Assembly: GCF_040227235.1 (NCBI RefSeq)
Contig: NZ_JBELNZ010000001.1
Span: 620,001-684,000, forward strand
DNA length: 64,000 nucleotides
Source: Parafrigoribacterium_A soli
Lineage (GTDB): Bacteria > Actinomycetota > Actinomycetes > Actinomycetales > Microbacteriaceae
Direction of reading: 5' to 3'
Part shown: positions 7,852 to 16,296 of the stretch, piece after piece
How the letters are laid out: each line of letters starts with the position of its first letter
Numbering within the stretch: position 1 is the stretch's first letter
Program-made: the position numbers and the translations under genes
The notes under the pieces: model-generated
Told to the model about the DNA's origin: nothing
What the model saw: only the letters and a program-made list of their open reading frames with translations
Databases searched by the model: none

Positions 7852-8925
7852 ATGGCCAAGAACACAGACCGCCTCAGCGGAGATTCATCCATCTCCACCT
7901 GGCTCGAACACCCGGTGGGCGGCCCCATCATCCGCGAGCTCCTCGCGCAGGCCGGTCAGAATGCCGACGTGCTCCGCCCCGTGAGCCGTCTCGCCCTCAA
8001 GCGACTCGTCGCGCTCAGCAAGGGCCAGTTCAGCACCGAGATGATCGACGAGCTGGTTCGCCGCGTCGAGGCGGGCGATGTTCCCGCGCCGTCGACGGAT
8101 GCCGCTGCAGCAGCCCCCGAGACCCAGCAGGCAGCAGCAGCGCCGTCCGCGCCAGAGCCCGAGCCCTGGGTGGAGAAGGTCACCGATGGACGCTTCTCCG
8201 GCAAGACGGTGATCGTCACCGGCGCGGGTTCCGGCATTGGTCGCGCCACGGCCTCCCGCATTGCCCGCGAGGGCGGCCGCGTGATCGCGGTCGACATCTC
8301 CCGCGAGCGCCTAGACGAGTTCGTGGCCGAACTTCCGCAGCACGACATCGTGCCGGTCGCGGGTGACATCACCGACGACGCCGCCGTTGCTTCGATCGTG
8401 GCCGCCGCGGGCGAACGCATCGATGGCCTCGCCAACATCGCCGGGATCATGGACGACATGACTCCGGTGCACGAGGTGGCCGACGCGGTATGGAACCGCG
8501 TCTTCGCCATCAACGTGGCCGGAACCATGAGTCTCATGCGGGCGGTCGTGCCCGCGATGCTGGCCCAGGCATCCGGTTCGATCGTGAACACCGCATCGGA
8601 GGCCGCGCTGCGCGGTTCGGCCGCCGGCGCCGCCTACACCGCCTCGAAGCACGCGGTGGTGGGACTCACGAAGTCGAGCGCGTTCATGTACGGGCCGAGC
8701 GGCATCCGGGTGAACGCCGTGGCGCCCGGCGCGACCATCACGAACATCGAGGCGACCTTCGCCTCCGAACTCGGCGCGGAGCGGGTGCGTCTCGCGATGA
8801 GCCTGCTGCCGGATGCCGCCGAGGCGGATGCGCTCGCCGCCTCGATCACCTTCCTGCTGAGCGACGACGGCGTAAACCTCAACGGCGTCATCCTGCCGTC
8901 GGATGGCGGCTGGTCGGCCGCCTGA
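7852..8925 (+). CDS. Short-chain dehydrogenase/reductase with N-terminal extension
   Basis: A 357-aa oxidoreductase. Residues 115-357 are a classical SDR: VIVTGAGSGIGRAT (NADP-binding TGxxxGIG), NIAG, the catalytic Ser in VNTASE, YTASKHA (Tyr-x3-Lys) and the terminal SDGGWSA. The first 110 residues, which end in an Ala/Pro/Glu-rich linker, resemble the helical beta-hexosaminidase-like/MoxR-adjacent module only loosely and I do not name it; it contains TWLEHPVGGPIIRELL. ATG 7852 has GAAGGAG upstream. The 3' end overlaps the convergent glycosidase gene by 38 bp. Expression is probably controlled by the divergent TetR. Confidence 0.87.
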   Translation: MAKNTDRLSGDSSISTWLEHPVGGPIIRELLAQAGQNADVLRPVSRLALKRLVALSKGQFSTEMIDELVRRVEAGDVPAPSTDAAAAAPETQQAAAAPSAPEPEPWVEKVTDGRFSGKTVIVTGAGSGIGRATASRIAREGGRVIAVDISRERLDEFVAELPQHDIVPVAGDITDDAAVASIVAAAGERIDGLANIAGIMDDMTPVHEVADAVWNRVFAINVAGTMSLMRAVVPAMLAQASGSIVNTASEAALRGSAAGAAYTASKHAVVGLTKSSAFMYGPSGIRVNAVAPGATITNIEATFASELGAERVRLAMSLLPDAAEADALAASITFLLSDDGVNLNGVILPSDGGWSAA

Positions 8926-10624
8926 CAGACGCCTCGTGGGCGAGCAGCAGGTATGCGCTGGCGGTCCAGGTATACGCGCGATCGCGGAGTCCCTCTCCGG
9001 TCACGGCGTCGAAGTTTTCGGCGAAGCCCGACCTCTCGCACAGCGAGCGGAATCCCTCGCTGACGCGGTCGGCGAGCTCGACGTGGCCGGCGCGACGAAG
9101 CCCGTCTTCGATGATGACGGTCGACGGCGCCCAGATGGGGCCTCGCCAGTAGCCGTCGGATTCGTACTCCGGCGAGTCGAGGCGCTGCGTGGCCGGGCCC
9201 CACGGGGTCACGTGCTCCGCGATGTCCGCGGCGAGCTTGGTCGTGATCTCGGTCGGGAGGTACTTCGCGGCGAGGATCGGCAGCAGGGTGAGCAGGCTCG
9301 TGGTCTTGCTCCTGCGGCCATCCTCGACTGAGCGCGCGAAGAAGTGCTCGCCGTCCCACAGCTCGAGCAGGGCGCTCAGCACCGTGTCGCGTTCGTCGGC
9401 CCACTCCTCTGCGCCCTCGACGCCGAGTTCCGTCGCCAGTTCGGCCAGCACATCCAGCTGGATGACGAGAAAGGCCGCGAGGTCCGGCGACTCGATCACG
9501 CGGTCATTGTCGAATGCGGTGGAGTTGTCCCATCCGCTGTCGTTGCCGTGCTGGTAATGCGCGAGCGCGTGGCCGGGAGCGCGGCGGAAGTCCAGCCAGA
9601 AGCGGGTCCAGCGAGCGAGCTTCAGGTAGACCTCCTCCACGACGCTCCGGTCGATCTCGCTGTTCGCGCGCTCGCGAATCCGGGTGAAGGCCCAGCCGTG
9701 AATCGGGGGCTTCACGAAGTTGTACAGCACCTCGGAGTGCGTGATGGAGTCTGGCAGCGCACCGGAGGCATCCTGCAGGTCGAAGGGGGCGAGAAACTGG
9801 TCCATCGCGGCGTCGAGATCCGCCGGCGCGAAGGCAAAGGCGTTGAAGCAGTGATCCCAACTCCACAGCTTGTCCATCCAGTGCTTGGACATCAGCACGG
9901 ACTCGCGCCGCAGAAATCCCCTGGGCGCGACCGTGGCCGACCACAGCACGTAGGCCGCGCGTTCCGCCGCATCCGGAGCATCGCCGCGCCAGCTGCTGTG
10001 AAGTTCGGCGTAGTCGTCGAAGGCCGCGGCTGACCGAGCGACGAGCGCCTCGAAGTTGTTGGAGGTCGAATACGGCACGCGCGCCGACTCGAACTCCTCG
10101 ACCGCAAGCTCCCAGCCGTCCGCGCCGGATGCGATGACGGCACGGGAGTGCGCGCCGAGCGCCTCCGCGCCGTCGAATCGGAGCTCGCCGCTGATGCTTG
10201 TCACCCGGTAACGGCGACCGCTCTCATAGGAGGTGAAGATCGCGGATCCGTCTCTCGGGTCGCGGAACAGGAAGGTTCCGGTGAACGGCGTGAGCTTGCC
10301 TCCCGCGTCGGCGAGGCGCAGCTGCAGTCCTTGTCCGCGGAGTCGGATCGTATCGAGCGACTCGAAGACCGCCTCGATGCGCCCCCCCTCCTCGTCCCGC
10401 CAGGCGAGGGTCGCCGGGGTGGCGGAGTTCTCGGTGCTCACCCGCGCTCCGTCCCGCTCGGGAACCAGGCGCAGTATCCCGTGCATGCCCGACTGGTGGC
10501 TGACGAGGTGGATGTCGTCCTGCCGATTGTTCAGCGCGACGACGGGCGACAGGTCGAGCCACGACCCCCGCATGCTGAACGGGATCTCGGCGATGTCGAA
10601 ATCGACACCGGTGCGCGGTGACAT
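8888..10624 (-). CDS. MGH1/GH63-like glycoside hydrolase (amylo-alpha-1,6-glucosidase-related)
   Basis: A 578-aa cytoplasmic enzyme with no signal peptide. The N-terminal 200 residues are beta-rich; the rest is an (alpha/alpha)6 barrel with SKHWMDKLWSWDHCFNAF, DASGALPDSI, GNDSGWDNSTAFD and GYWRGPIWAPSTVII, the motifs of the MGH1-like/GH63 C-terminal group that hydrolyses alpha-linked glucosyl or mannosyl units. ATG 10624 follows GAAAGG. It is the last gene of the ABC importer operon, so it probably degrades the imported oligosaccharide inside the cell. Its 3' end runs 38 bp into the convergent SDR gene. Confidence 0.85.
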   Translation of the reverse strand: MSPRTGVDFDIAEIPFSMRGSWLDLSPVVALNNRQDDIHLVSHQSGMHGILRLVPERDGARVSTENSATPATLAWRDEEGGRIEAVFESLDTIRLRGQGLQLRLADAGGKLTPFTGTFLFRDPRDGSAIFTSYESGRRYRVTSISGELRFDGAEALGAHSRAVIASGADGWELAVEEFESARVPYSTSNNFEALVARSAAAFDDYAELHSSWRGDAPDAAERAAYVLWSATVAPRGFLRRESVLMSKHWMDKLWSWDHCFNAFAFAPADLDAAMDQFLAPFDLQDASGALPDSITHSEVLYNFVKPPIHGWAFTRIRERANSEIDRSVVEEVYLKLARWTRFWLDFRRAPGHALAHYQHGNDSGWDNSTAFDNDRVIESPDLAAFLVIQLDVLAELATELGVEGAEEWADERDTVLSALLELWDGEHFFARSVEDGRRSKTTSLLTLLPILAAKYLPTEITTKLAADIAEHVTPWGPATQRLDSPEYESDGYWRGPIWAPSTVIIEDGLRRAGHVELADRVSEGFRSLCERSGFAENFDAVTGEGLRDRAYTWTASAYLLLAHEASVRRPTSRHPTAG

Positions 10625-10655
10625 AGTGTGACCTTTCAGGTCGAGAGGGTGAGGG

Positions 10656-11471
10656 CTAATCCTTGACCGCGCCGGCTGTGACGCCGGCCGCGACATAACG
10701 CTGGGCGAGCACGAGCAGCACCGCGGCAGGGATCGACGCAACCACGGCGGTGGCCATGATCGCGTTCCACTCCTGGTTGTTGTTGCCGATGTAGCGATAG
10801 ATCCCGAGGGTGACCGGCTGGAAGTCCCCGCCACCGTCGAGAGTGGTGGCGAAGATGAAGTCCGACCAGGCCCAGAGGAAGGCGAACAGCGACACGGTGA
10901 CGATCGAGTTGCGGCTGACAGGCAGCACCACCGAAACGAAGGTGCGCCAGGTGGAAGCCCCGTCGATCGTCGCCGCCTGGATGAGCTCATCGGGAATTCC
11001 GGCCATGAACGCCGTGAAGATGAGCACGCCGAACGGGACGGCGATGGTCGAGTCGGCGAGGATGAGCCCGGGCACCGAGTTCAGCAGGCCCAGGTTGAGG
11101 TAGATGACGTAGAAGCCCATCGCCATGATGATCGCCGGAATCATCTGCGCGATCAGCAGCACAAAGCTGAGGCCGCCTCCCCCTCGAGGTCGCAGCTTGG
11201 CCAGCGAGTACGCGGCCGGCGCCGCGAGCACGAGGGTCAGGATGACCGTGCCCAGACTGATCACGAGGCTCGTGCCGAGAAATGGCAACTGCTCGTGCAG
11301 CACGCGCTGGTAGCCCTCGAAGGTCGGGTCGAGCGGAATCAGGTTCGGCGGACTCTTGCGCAGGTTCTGCGCCTTCGTCAGCGAGACGTTGATCATCCAG
11401 TAGACGGGGAACAGCATGATCGCGGCCAGGATGATGCCGACGGCGGTCTTCCACCAGGACCGAGCGCGCAT
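10656..11471 (-). CDS. Carbohydrate ABC transporter permease (MalG type)
   Basis: A 271-aa inner-membrane permease with six predicted membrane segments. The cytoplasmic loop that contacts the ATPase reads ELIQAATIDGASTWRTFVSVVLP, the EAA motif (EAAxxDGA). The ATG overlaps the stop of the MalF-type gene by one base (TGATG), so the pair is coupled. The importer ATPase is not in the operon; as in many actinobacteria a shared MsiK-type ATPase elsewhere is likely. Confidence 0.95.
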   Translation of the reverse strand: MRARSWWKTAVGIILAAIMLFPVYWMINVSLTKAQNLRKSPPNLIPLDPTFEGYQRVLHEQLPFLGTSLVISLGTVILTLVLAAPAAYSLAKLRPRGGGGLSFVLLIAQMIPAIIMAMGFYVIYLNLGLLNSVPGLILADSTIAVPFGVLIFTAFMAGIPDELIQAATIDGASTWRTFVSVVLPVSRNSIVTVSLFAFLWAWSDFIFATTLDGGGDFQPVTLGIYRYIGNNNQEWNAIMATAVVASIPAAVLLVLAQRYVAAGVTAGAVKD

Positions 11472-12385
11472 CAGGAGGGATCCAATCGACGCTGGGTTCG
11501 CACGTACACGAGCCCGAAGACGAGGGCGACAAGAATGAGGAGGTTGCCTACCGCGGCCGCGGGGCTGAAGTCGGGCAACAGCGAGCCGAACCCGAGTCGA
11601 TACGACCAGATCGCAAAGGTCGTGGAGGAATCGGACGGGCCGCCCCGCGTCATGATCCAGATGATGTCGAAGACCTTCAACGTGTAGACCAGGCCGAGCA
11701 GCACGGTGATCGCCGACACCGGTCGCAGCAGCGGAAAGGTGATGCGCCAGAACTTCTGCCAGCCGTTCGCACCGTCGATCGACGCCGCCTCGTACACCTC
11801 GCCCGGGATGCTCTGCAGGCCGCTGTAGAGGATGACGAGGTTGAACGGAATGCCGATCCAGATGTTGGCGATGAGCACGGCGACGAGCGACCAGTGTGGC
11901 GAGGTCAGCCAGTTGATGTGACCGATGCCGACCGCCTCGAGAAAGGCGTTGACGATCCCGGAATCGCTGTTGAGCATCCAGGACCAGGCGGAGCCCGAGA
12001 CGAGGAGGGGAAGGAGCCACGGCACGAGGAACAGTGCGCGCAGCACGCCGCCCAGCGGGAAGTGCTTGAAGAAGAACACGGCGAGCGCGAGGCCGATGGA
12101 GAACTGGAAGAGGATCGACACCCCCACGAACAGGGCGGTGTTTGTGAGCGCGGGGCCAAAGGTGGAGCTCGCGAACACCTTGACGTAGTTCTCGAGGCCG
12201 ACGAAGGGAGCAGTGCCGTCGATGAAGGAGCGCACGGTGTAGTCGCGCAGGCTCAGCTCGACGTTGCGCCCGAGCGGGTAGGCGTAGAACACCAGGAGGT
12301 AGATCACGACCGGAGCGATGAACGCCCACGCGGTCCAGCCGCCGCGGCGACGTGTTCGCCGCCGCCCTTGCGTCTGTGCGGTCAT
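11471..12385 (-). CDS. Carbohydrate ABC transporter permease (MalF type)
   Basis: A 304-aa permease with an Arg-rich cytoplasmic N-terminus (GRRRTRRRGG), six membrane segments and the EAA loop YEAASIDGANGWQKFWRITFP. I start it at ATG 12385, which has GGAGGAG 5-11 nt upstream; an alternative start at 12412 has none. It lies between the binding protein and the MalG-type permease in one operon. Confidence 0.95.
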   Translation of the reverse strand: MTAQTQGRRRTRRRGGWTAWAFIAPVVIYLLVFYAYPLGRNVELSLRDYTVRSFIDGTAPFVGLENYVKVFASSTFGPALTNTALFVGVSILFQFSIGLALAVFFFKHFPLGGVLRALFLVPWLLPLLVSGSAWSWMLNSDSGIVNAFLEAVGIGHINWLTSPHWSLVAVLIANIWIGIPFNLVILYSGLQSIPGEVYEAASIDGANGWQKFWRITFPLLRPVSAITVLLGLVYTLKVFDIIWIMTRGGPSDSSTTFAIWSYRLGFGSLLPDFSPAAAVGNLLILVALVFGLVYVRTQRRLDPS

Positions 12386-12417
12386 GATCTCCTCCCGGTG
12401 TTCCTGCGGCAACCGCG

Positions 12418-13647
12418 CTACTTGACCGCTGCCTGGGCTGCCTTCAGGGCATCCGCGGGCGTCGCACTGCCGGTGAGCGCCTTCTGCACGGCACCCCAGA
12501 GCTGCTCAGAGATCTTCGGGTACTTCGTGCCGAGGTTGTTCCCGGTGCGCGCCTGCGCCACCTGCACCGCATCGACCCAGGGCTTGAGCGAGCTGTCCGC
12601 CGCGAGCTGCGCGGCCTGAGCATCCTTGCTGGCAGCGATGTAGTTCAGCGAGTTGTCGGTGTTGACCACGTTCTTGGTGGAGGTCATGCACGCGACGATC
12701 TTGGCCGAGGCGGCGTAGCGAGACGCATCCTTCTGCACCGGAATGCTGAGGAACTCGCCTCCCGTCGGCGCGGGCGCCGGTCCACCGGATGCGGCGGGAA
12801 GCGGAACCACGAGGTCCTTCATCTTCGCCGCGTCGGCCTTCTGCCAGGTGCCGTTCTCCGCGAACGCGAAGTCGCCGGTCTGGAACTCCTGCCACGAGGT
12901 TGTCTGGGTGTTGTTGATGACCGAGTTGGGCGCATAGCCCTTGGCGACCCAGTCCTTCCACAGCGTCAGAGCCGAGACGGCCTTGTCGGAGTCGAGGTGG
13001 GTCAGGTCAGCACCCGATCCCCAGAACCAGGGAAGGAACTGGAAGCTGCCCTCCTCTGTGCCGATCGCCGAGAACGTGATGCCCTTCTTGCCCGCGGCAG
13101 TGACCTTGGCGAGAGCCGCGGTCAGGGAGTCCCAATCGGTGACGCTCGCGATGTCGACGCCCGCCGCCGCAAGCACCGTGGGGTTGTAGTACAGCGCGAG
13201 CGTGTTCGCTCCGATCGGCACACCGTAGGTCTTGCCGTCGAGCACACCCGCTCCGAGGATGTTCTTGGCGACGTCGCCGACGACAAGCTTGTTCTCGTCC
13301 GTGGTGGTCAGAAGTCCGGCATCCGCCAGCGTCGAGATCACGGGATTGTCGATGAGAAGGATGTCGGGCGAGTTCTTCTGCTGGCCGGCGAGAAGCGCCT
13401 TGTTGGTCAGGTCGCTGGTGTCGTAGCCGGTGCGCTTCACCGTCACGCCCGCGGTTGAGGCGCAGCTGGCGATGACCTTTGCCCAGGCGGAGCTGGCGTC
13501 GTACTGGGGATACGGATCCCAGAACGTGTACGACGCCTTCGCGCCCGAGCTGGCGGGAGTCGACGAGCACCCCGTGAGGGTGGCGGCTGCCATGCCGACG
13601 GCCAAGAGCACTGTGCCGACGGCCTTGAACTTTCGATTGATGTCCAC
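12418..13647 (-). CDS. Carbohydrate ABC transporter solute-binding lipoprotein
   Basis: A 409-aa extracellular binding protein. The GTG start is followed by a basic N-terminus, a hydrophobic segment and the lipobox LTGC (Cys at about residue 27), so the mature protein is lipid-anchored. The body has the SBP family 1 pattern: SYTFWDPYPQYDASSAW, DILLIDNPVISTLADAG, YGVPIGANTLALYYNP and TWQKADAAKMKDLVVPLP. First gene of the operon with the two permeases and the glycosidase, controlled from the LacI operator at 13693. Confidence 0.95.
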   Translation of the reverse strand: MDINRKFKAVGTVLLAVGMAAATLTGCSSTPASSGAKASYTFWDPYPQYDASSAWAKVIASCASTAGVTVKRTGYDTSDLTNKALLAGQQKNSPDILLIDNPVISTLADAGLLTTTDENKLVVGDVAKNILGAGVLDGKTYGVPIGANTLALYYNPTVLAAAGVDIASVTDWDSLTAALAKVTAAGKKGITFSAIGTEEGSFQFLPWFWGSGADLTHLDSDKAVSALTLWKDWVAKGYAPNSVINNTQTTSWQEFQTGDFAFAENGTWQKADAAKMKDLVVPLPAASGGPAPAPTGGEFLSIPVQKDASRYAASAKIVACMTSTKNVVNTDNSLNYIAASKDAQAAQLAADSSLKPWVDAVQVAQARTGNNLGTKYPKISEQLWGAVQKALTGSATPADALKAAQAAVK

Positions 13648-13692
13648 AGGTAATTCCTCTCTGAACGGTACGTGGATCGGATGGTGCTGTTG

Positions 13693-13706
13693 TCGAACCG
13701 GTTCGA
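13693..13706. promoter_or_regulatory. LacI operator before the ABC importer operon
   Basis: TCGAACCGGTTCGA is a perfect 14-bp palindrome 46 bp before the binding-protein start. It differs by one base from the site upstream of the lacI-type gene (TCGAACCGATTCGA), which ties both promoters to the same regulator. Confidence 0.8.
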
Positions 13707-13715
13707 TTTTTGGGT

Positions 13716-13742
13716 AGAAAAGAGCCCACGTCGTGACGCGGG
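13716..13742 (-). terminator. Rho-independent terminator of the lacI-type gene
   Basis: On the minus strand the hairpin CCCGCGTC/GACGTGGG starts at once after the TAA stop of the regulator and is followed by CTCTTTTCT. It separates regulator transcription from the downstream importer operon. Confidence 0.55.
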
Positions 13743-14747
13743 TTATCGGGTACTACCCCGGTCCGTGATGTGCGGCTCGATGAGACGGATGTCGTGTTCC
13801 ACTGCGGAACCAGACTTCCCCATCCGGCGAACCAGAGCCTGAACCGCACTGCGGCCCAGTTCATCGGGCGACGTCTCGACCGCCGTGTATGGCAGTGAGA
13901 ACAACCGACCGAAGTCTTCAGAAAAGATGCCGACGACCGAGAGCTGGTCGGGAACCCGCACTCCCCTGTCGTGCAGCACGCTCGGCAGCGCGGCGATCGT
14001 CGCGTCGTTGTGCACGATCATCGCCGAGGCCTCGGGGTGCCCATCCAGGATGTCGTTGATCTGTCGATTGACGCCGGGCTGCTGAGTGACACCGTCGATC
14101 GAGAACACCCGAATGCCGTAGCGGGATGCGCGCTCGAGCGCCGCATCCCGGAATCGCCAGGCGTACGCGCCACCGCGTTCAAAGACGTGCTCTTGCGGGG
14201 TGATGAGAATGATGTCGCGATGACCGCGCTCGTGCAGGTGGTCAACGAGCATGCGGCCGGATTCCTCGAAGTCGAGGTCGAAGACGTCGATGCCGTCGGC
14301 ATGGGCCGGGAGCCCCACGAGCACGCCCGGCTGGCGGGCGGCCTGCAGAACCGGAATGCGCTTGTCTCGATGTGCCACGTTGAGCAGCACGATCCCGTCG
14401 ACCATGTCTGAGTTCGTGATGCGGCGAAGCGCCTGCGGCCCGTCGGTTTCGGTCACCATGAGGATGTCGTATCCGGCCTCGCGCGCGGCATCCGAGATCG
14501 GCAGAACATACTGCAGCATCGCGGGCGAGAACTCGTCTTCGAAGAAGTGCACGAACAGCCCGATGACCATCGTCTGCGACGTGGCGAGTGCGCGTGCGCC
14601 GGCGTTGGGGGTGAAGCCGAGTTCCGCGATGGCGACCTGGATGCGTTCGCGGGTCTCCGCCGAGATGGACCGCTTCCCGGTGAGGGCGTAGGACACCGTG
14701 CTGCGGGAGACTCCCGCGTGCCGGGCCACATCACCTATGGTCGCCAT
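13743..14747 (-). CDS. LacI-family transcriptional regulator
   Basis: A 334-aa repressor: N-terminal helix-turn-helix and hinge (IGDVARHAGVSRSTVSYALTG and ALATSQTMVIGLF), then a periplasmic-binding-protein-like sensor domain. The binding cleft residues LVGLPAHADGIDVFDLDFEESGR and SVVGIFSEDFGRL fit sugar-sensing members. It lies just upstream of, and on the same strand as, the ABC importer operon; matching operators at its own promoter and at the operon indicate autoregulation plus operon control. Confidence 0.95.
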   Translation of the reverse strand: MATIGDVARHAGVSRSTVSYALTGKRSISAETRERIQVAIAELGFTPNAGARALATSQTMVIGLFVHFFEDEFSPAMLQYVLPISDAAREAGYDILMVTETDGPQALRRITNSDMVDGIVLLNVAHRDKRIPVLQAARQPGVLVGLPAHADGIDVFDLDFEESGRMLVDHLHERGHRDIILITPQEHVFERGGAYAWRFRDAALERASRYGIRVFSIDGVTQQPGVNRQINDILDGHPEASAMIVHNDATIAALPSVLHDRGVRVPDQLSVVGIFSEDFGRLFSLPYTAVETSPDELGRSAVQALVRRMGKSGSAVEHDIRLIEPHITDRGSTR

Positions 14748-14756
14748 GACTCCCCT

Positions 14757-14770
14757 TCGAACCGATTCGA
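14757..14770. promoter_or_regulatory. LacI auto-operator 1
   Basis: TCGAACCGATTCGA, one mismatch from a perfect palindrome, placed between the -10 and the start codon of the regulator gene, covering its expected transcription start. Confidence 0.75.
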
Positions 14771-14773
14771 TGC

Positions 14774-14803
14774 AGCATATTGCGCTAAATCAGAACGTGT
14801 CAA
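14774..14803 (-). promoter_or_regulatory. Promoter of the lacI-type gene
   Basis: Read on the minus strand: TTGACA (14803-14798), an 18-bp spacer, TATGCT (14779-14774). Operators flank it on both sides. Confidence 0.6.
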
Positions 14804-14811
14804 GGAAATTA

Positions 14812-14825
14812 GAGAACCGATTCGA
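14812..14825. promoter_or_regulatory. LacI auto-operator 2 (weaker)
   Basis: GAGAACCGATTCGA shares the AACCGATTCGA part of the operator at 14757 and lies just upstream of the -35. Centre-to-centre spacing to the first site is 55 bp, compatible with cooperative binding or looping. Confidence 0.5.
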
Positions 14826-14878
14826 CGATGGGGCGAGGTGCTCCCTCGCTGAGGGCCCAGCGCCGCCGATCGGCGCGC

Positions 14879-15706
14879 CTAGGTGCGGAACGGCGCGTCG
14901 CTCGGGAAGTGCTTCCTGAGCGCCACCCCGATGCCCTCTTCGTCGTGCGAGAGCGCACGCCGCACTCCCGCCGGCACTGTGAGAGCGGAGCTCGCGTTGC
15001 CCATGAGGTAGCCCACGCCGACGCCGGCGAGCATGTCGAGATCGGCCGAGGTGTCGCCGAACGCGATCACCTGCTCTAGCCCGATGCCGAGATGCCGCGT
15101 GAGCGCCTCCAGCGCCGGCAGCTTCACCGCTCCGGACGCCACGACCTCGATCATGTTCTTCAGGTGGTGGGCGTAGGTCGACGTCCCGAGCGCGCCCAGC
15201 GCATCCGCCAGCTCGTTCAGCGGTTCTGCCTCGCCACGGAACATCACCTTGAACAGCGGTGAGCTGCCGACCACTCGCTCGACTTCGTCGACCACCGGCC
15301 AGACGGAGGTGTTGCGGGCCTCGCGCATGCCCCAGTATTCGAGCGAGTTCACGTGCCAGACGTCTCGCGTGTAGACGCCGGTGTGTACGTCGAAGGTGCT
15401 CGCGACCTCGAGCATCTTCCGCACGTCGTCGTCGAGCAGCGGCACAGCTTTCAGCTGCGTGAAGCGACCGTCGGGCTCGCGCGCCTCGACGAGTGAGCCG
15501 CCGAAGGTCGCGTACGAGGCCGGGATGCCGAGCCGCTCCTCGATCACCGCCGTCGACTGCGGGCTGCGCGCGGTGACCAGGATGAGGTGCGCGTCGTGCT
15601 CCTCGACCACGCGGTGGATCTCCGATGCCGTGAACGGCATGATCTGCTTGCGCGAATCGATGAGAGTGCCGTCGATATCGATGGCAAGCGCGCGCAGCTC
15701 GCTCAC
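14879..15706 (-). CDS. HAD-superfamily hydrolase, Cof type
   Basis: A 275-aa cytosolic phosphatase, probably for a sugar phosphate or nucleotide. Motif I is DIDGTLID near the N-terminus (nucleophile Asp), motif II is VTARS, motif III is the Lys in SGAVKLPALEAL and motif IV is AFGDTSADLDML, where the family GDxxND is GDTSAD. The size and C2-type cap (residues about 85-185) fit the Cof subfamily. GTG start at 15706; GTGA overlaps the stop of the MarR gene, so the two are coupled. Confidence 0.9.
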   Translation of the reverse strand: MSELRALAIDIDGTLIDSRKQIMPFTASEIHRVVEEHDAHLILVTARSPQSTAVIEERLGIPASYATFGGSLVEAREPDGRFTQLKAVPLLDDDVRKMLEVASTFDVHTGVYTRDVWHVNSLEYWGMREARNTSVWPVVDEVERVVGSSPLFKVMFRGEAEPLNELADALGALGTSTYAHHLKNMIEVVASGAVKLPALEALTRHLGIGLEQVIAFGDTSADLDMLAGVGVGYLMGNASSALTVPAGVRRALSHDEEGIGVALRKHFPSDAPFRT

Positions 15707-16149
15707 TCGGTCACCGCCGCACGCTTCGCGATTGAGCCACGAAGCGTGTGAAGTCCCTCGGCCAGGTGGGCGCGGCCGGTCGCCGCGAGTGGAGACCCCA
15801 GCAGGCGCTGCAGTTCATCGTCAAAGACGGGCGCTGCCCGGTCGAACAGCTTCTTGCCCTCGGCGGTCAACTCGACCACGGACGAACGGCGATCGGTGGG
15901 GTGCGGCGTGCGGATGCACCACCCGGACTTCTCGAGACGGTCCACGGCCTGGCTGGCTCCCCCGACGGTGATGACGACAGCCTGGGCGATGTCGAACACC
16001 CTGCACGACGGCGTGGAATCAATGATCAGCATCACGTTGAAGCTCCCGAGGCTGAGCTCGCTCTCGCGTTGCAGGCGCTCGTCGACCGCGGCCCACAGCA
16101 TCGTCTCGAACCTCACCAGGTCATCGAAGACCTGTCGCAGATCGGTCAT
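15703..16149 (-). CDS. MarR-family regulator
   Basis: A 148-aa winged-helix repressor: SLGSFNVMLIIDSTP, VFDIAQAVVITVGGASQAVDRLEKSGW (recognition helix) and the wing RTPHPTDRRSSVVELTAEG are all typical. ATG 16149 has GGGGAG about 7 nt upstream; a TTG further upstream is less likely. It is divergent from an HSL-type esterase gene with an AT-rich palindromic region between, and probably represses it. Confidence 0.92.
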   Translation of the reverse strand: MTDLRQVFDDLVRFETMLWAAVDERLQRESELSLGSFNVMLIIDSTPSCRVFDIAQAVVITVGGASQAVDRLEKSGWCIRTPHPTDRRSSVVELTAEGKKLFDRAAPVFDDELQRLLGSPLAATGRAHLAEGLHTLRGSIAKRAAVTE

Positions 16150-16173
16150 GTCCACTCCCCTCGTCAATGAAAC

Positions 16174-16240
16174 CTAGCTTAGCCGCAATTTATATTGTCG
16201 TAATTTGCATTGCGCTAACTAGCTTAGTGCTAATGTATAT
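16174..16240. promoter_or_regulatory. MarR/esterase divergent control region
   Basis: An AT-rich 67-bp stretch with direct repeats CTAGCTTAG at 16174-16182 and 16219-16227, a near-palindrome CTAACTAGCTTAG at 16215-16227 and TTAGTGCTAA at 16224-16233. Such overlapping CTAA/TTAG symmetry between divergent genes is a plausible MarR binding region. Confidence 0.5.
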
Positions 16241-16296
16241 CTCGCGCCTCATCCAGGCACCCCGGCAACCGCCGGTAGCGAGAGACAGGAACGACA

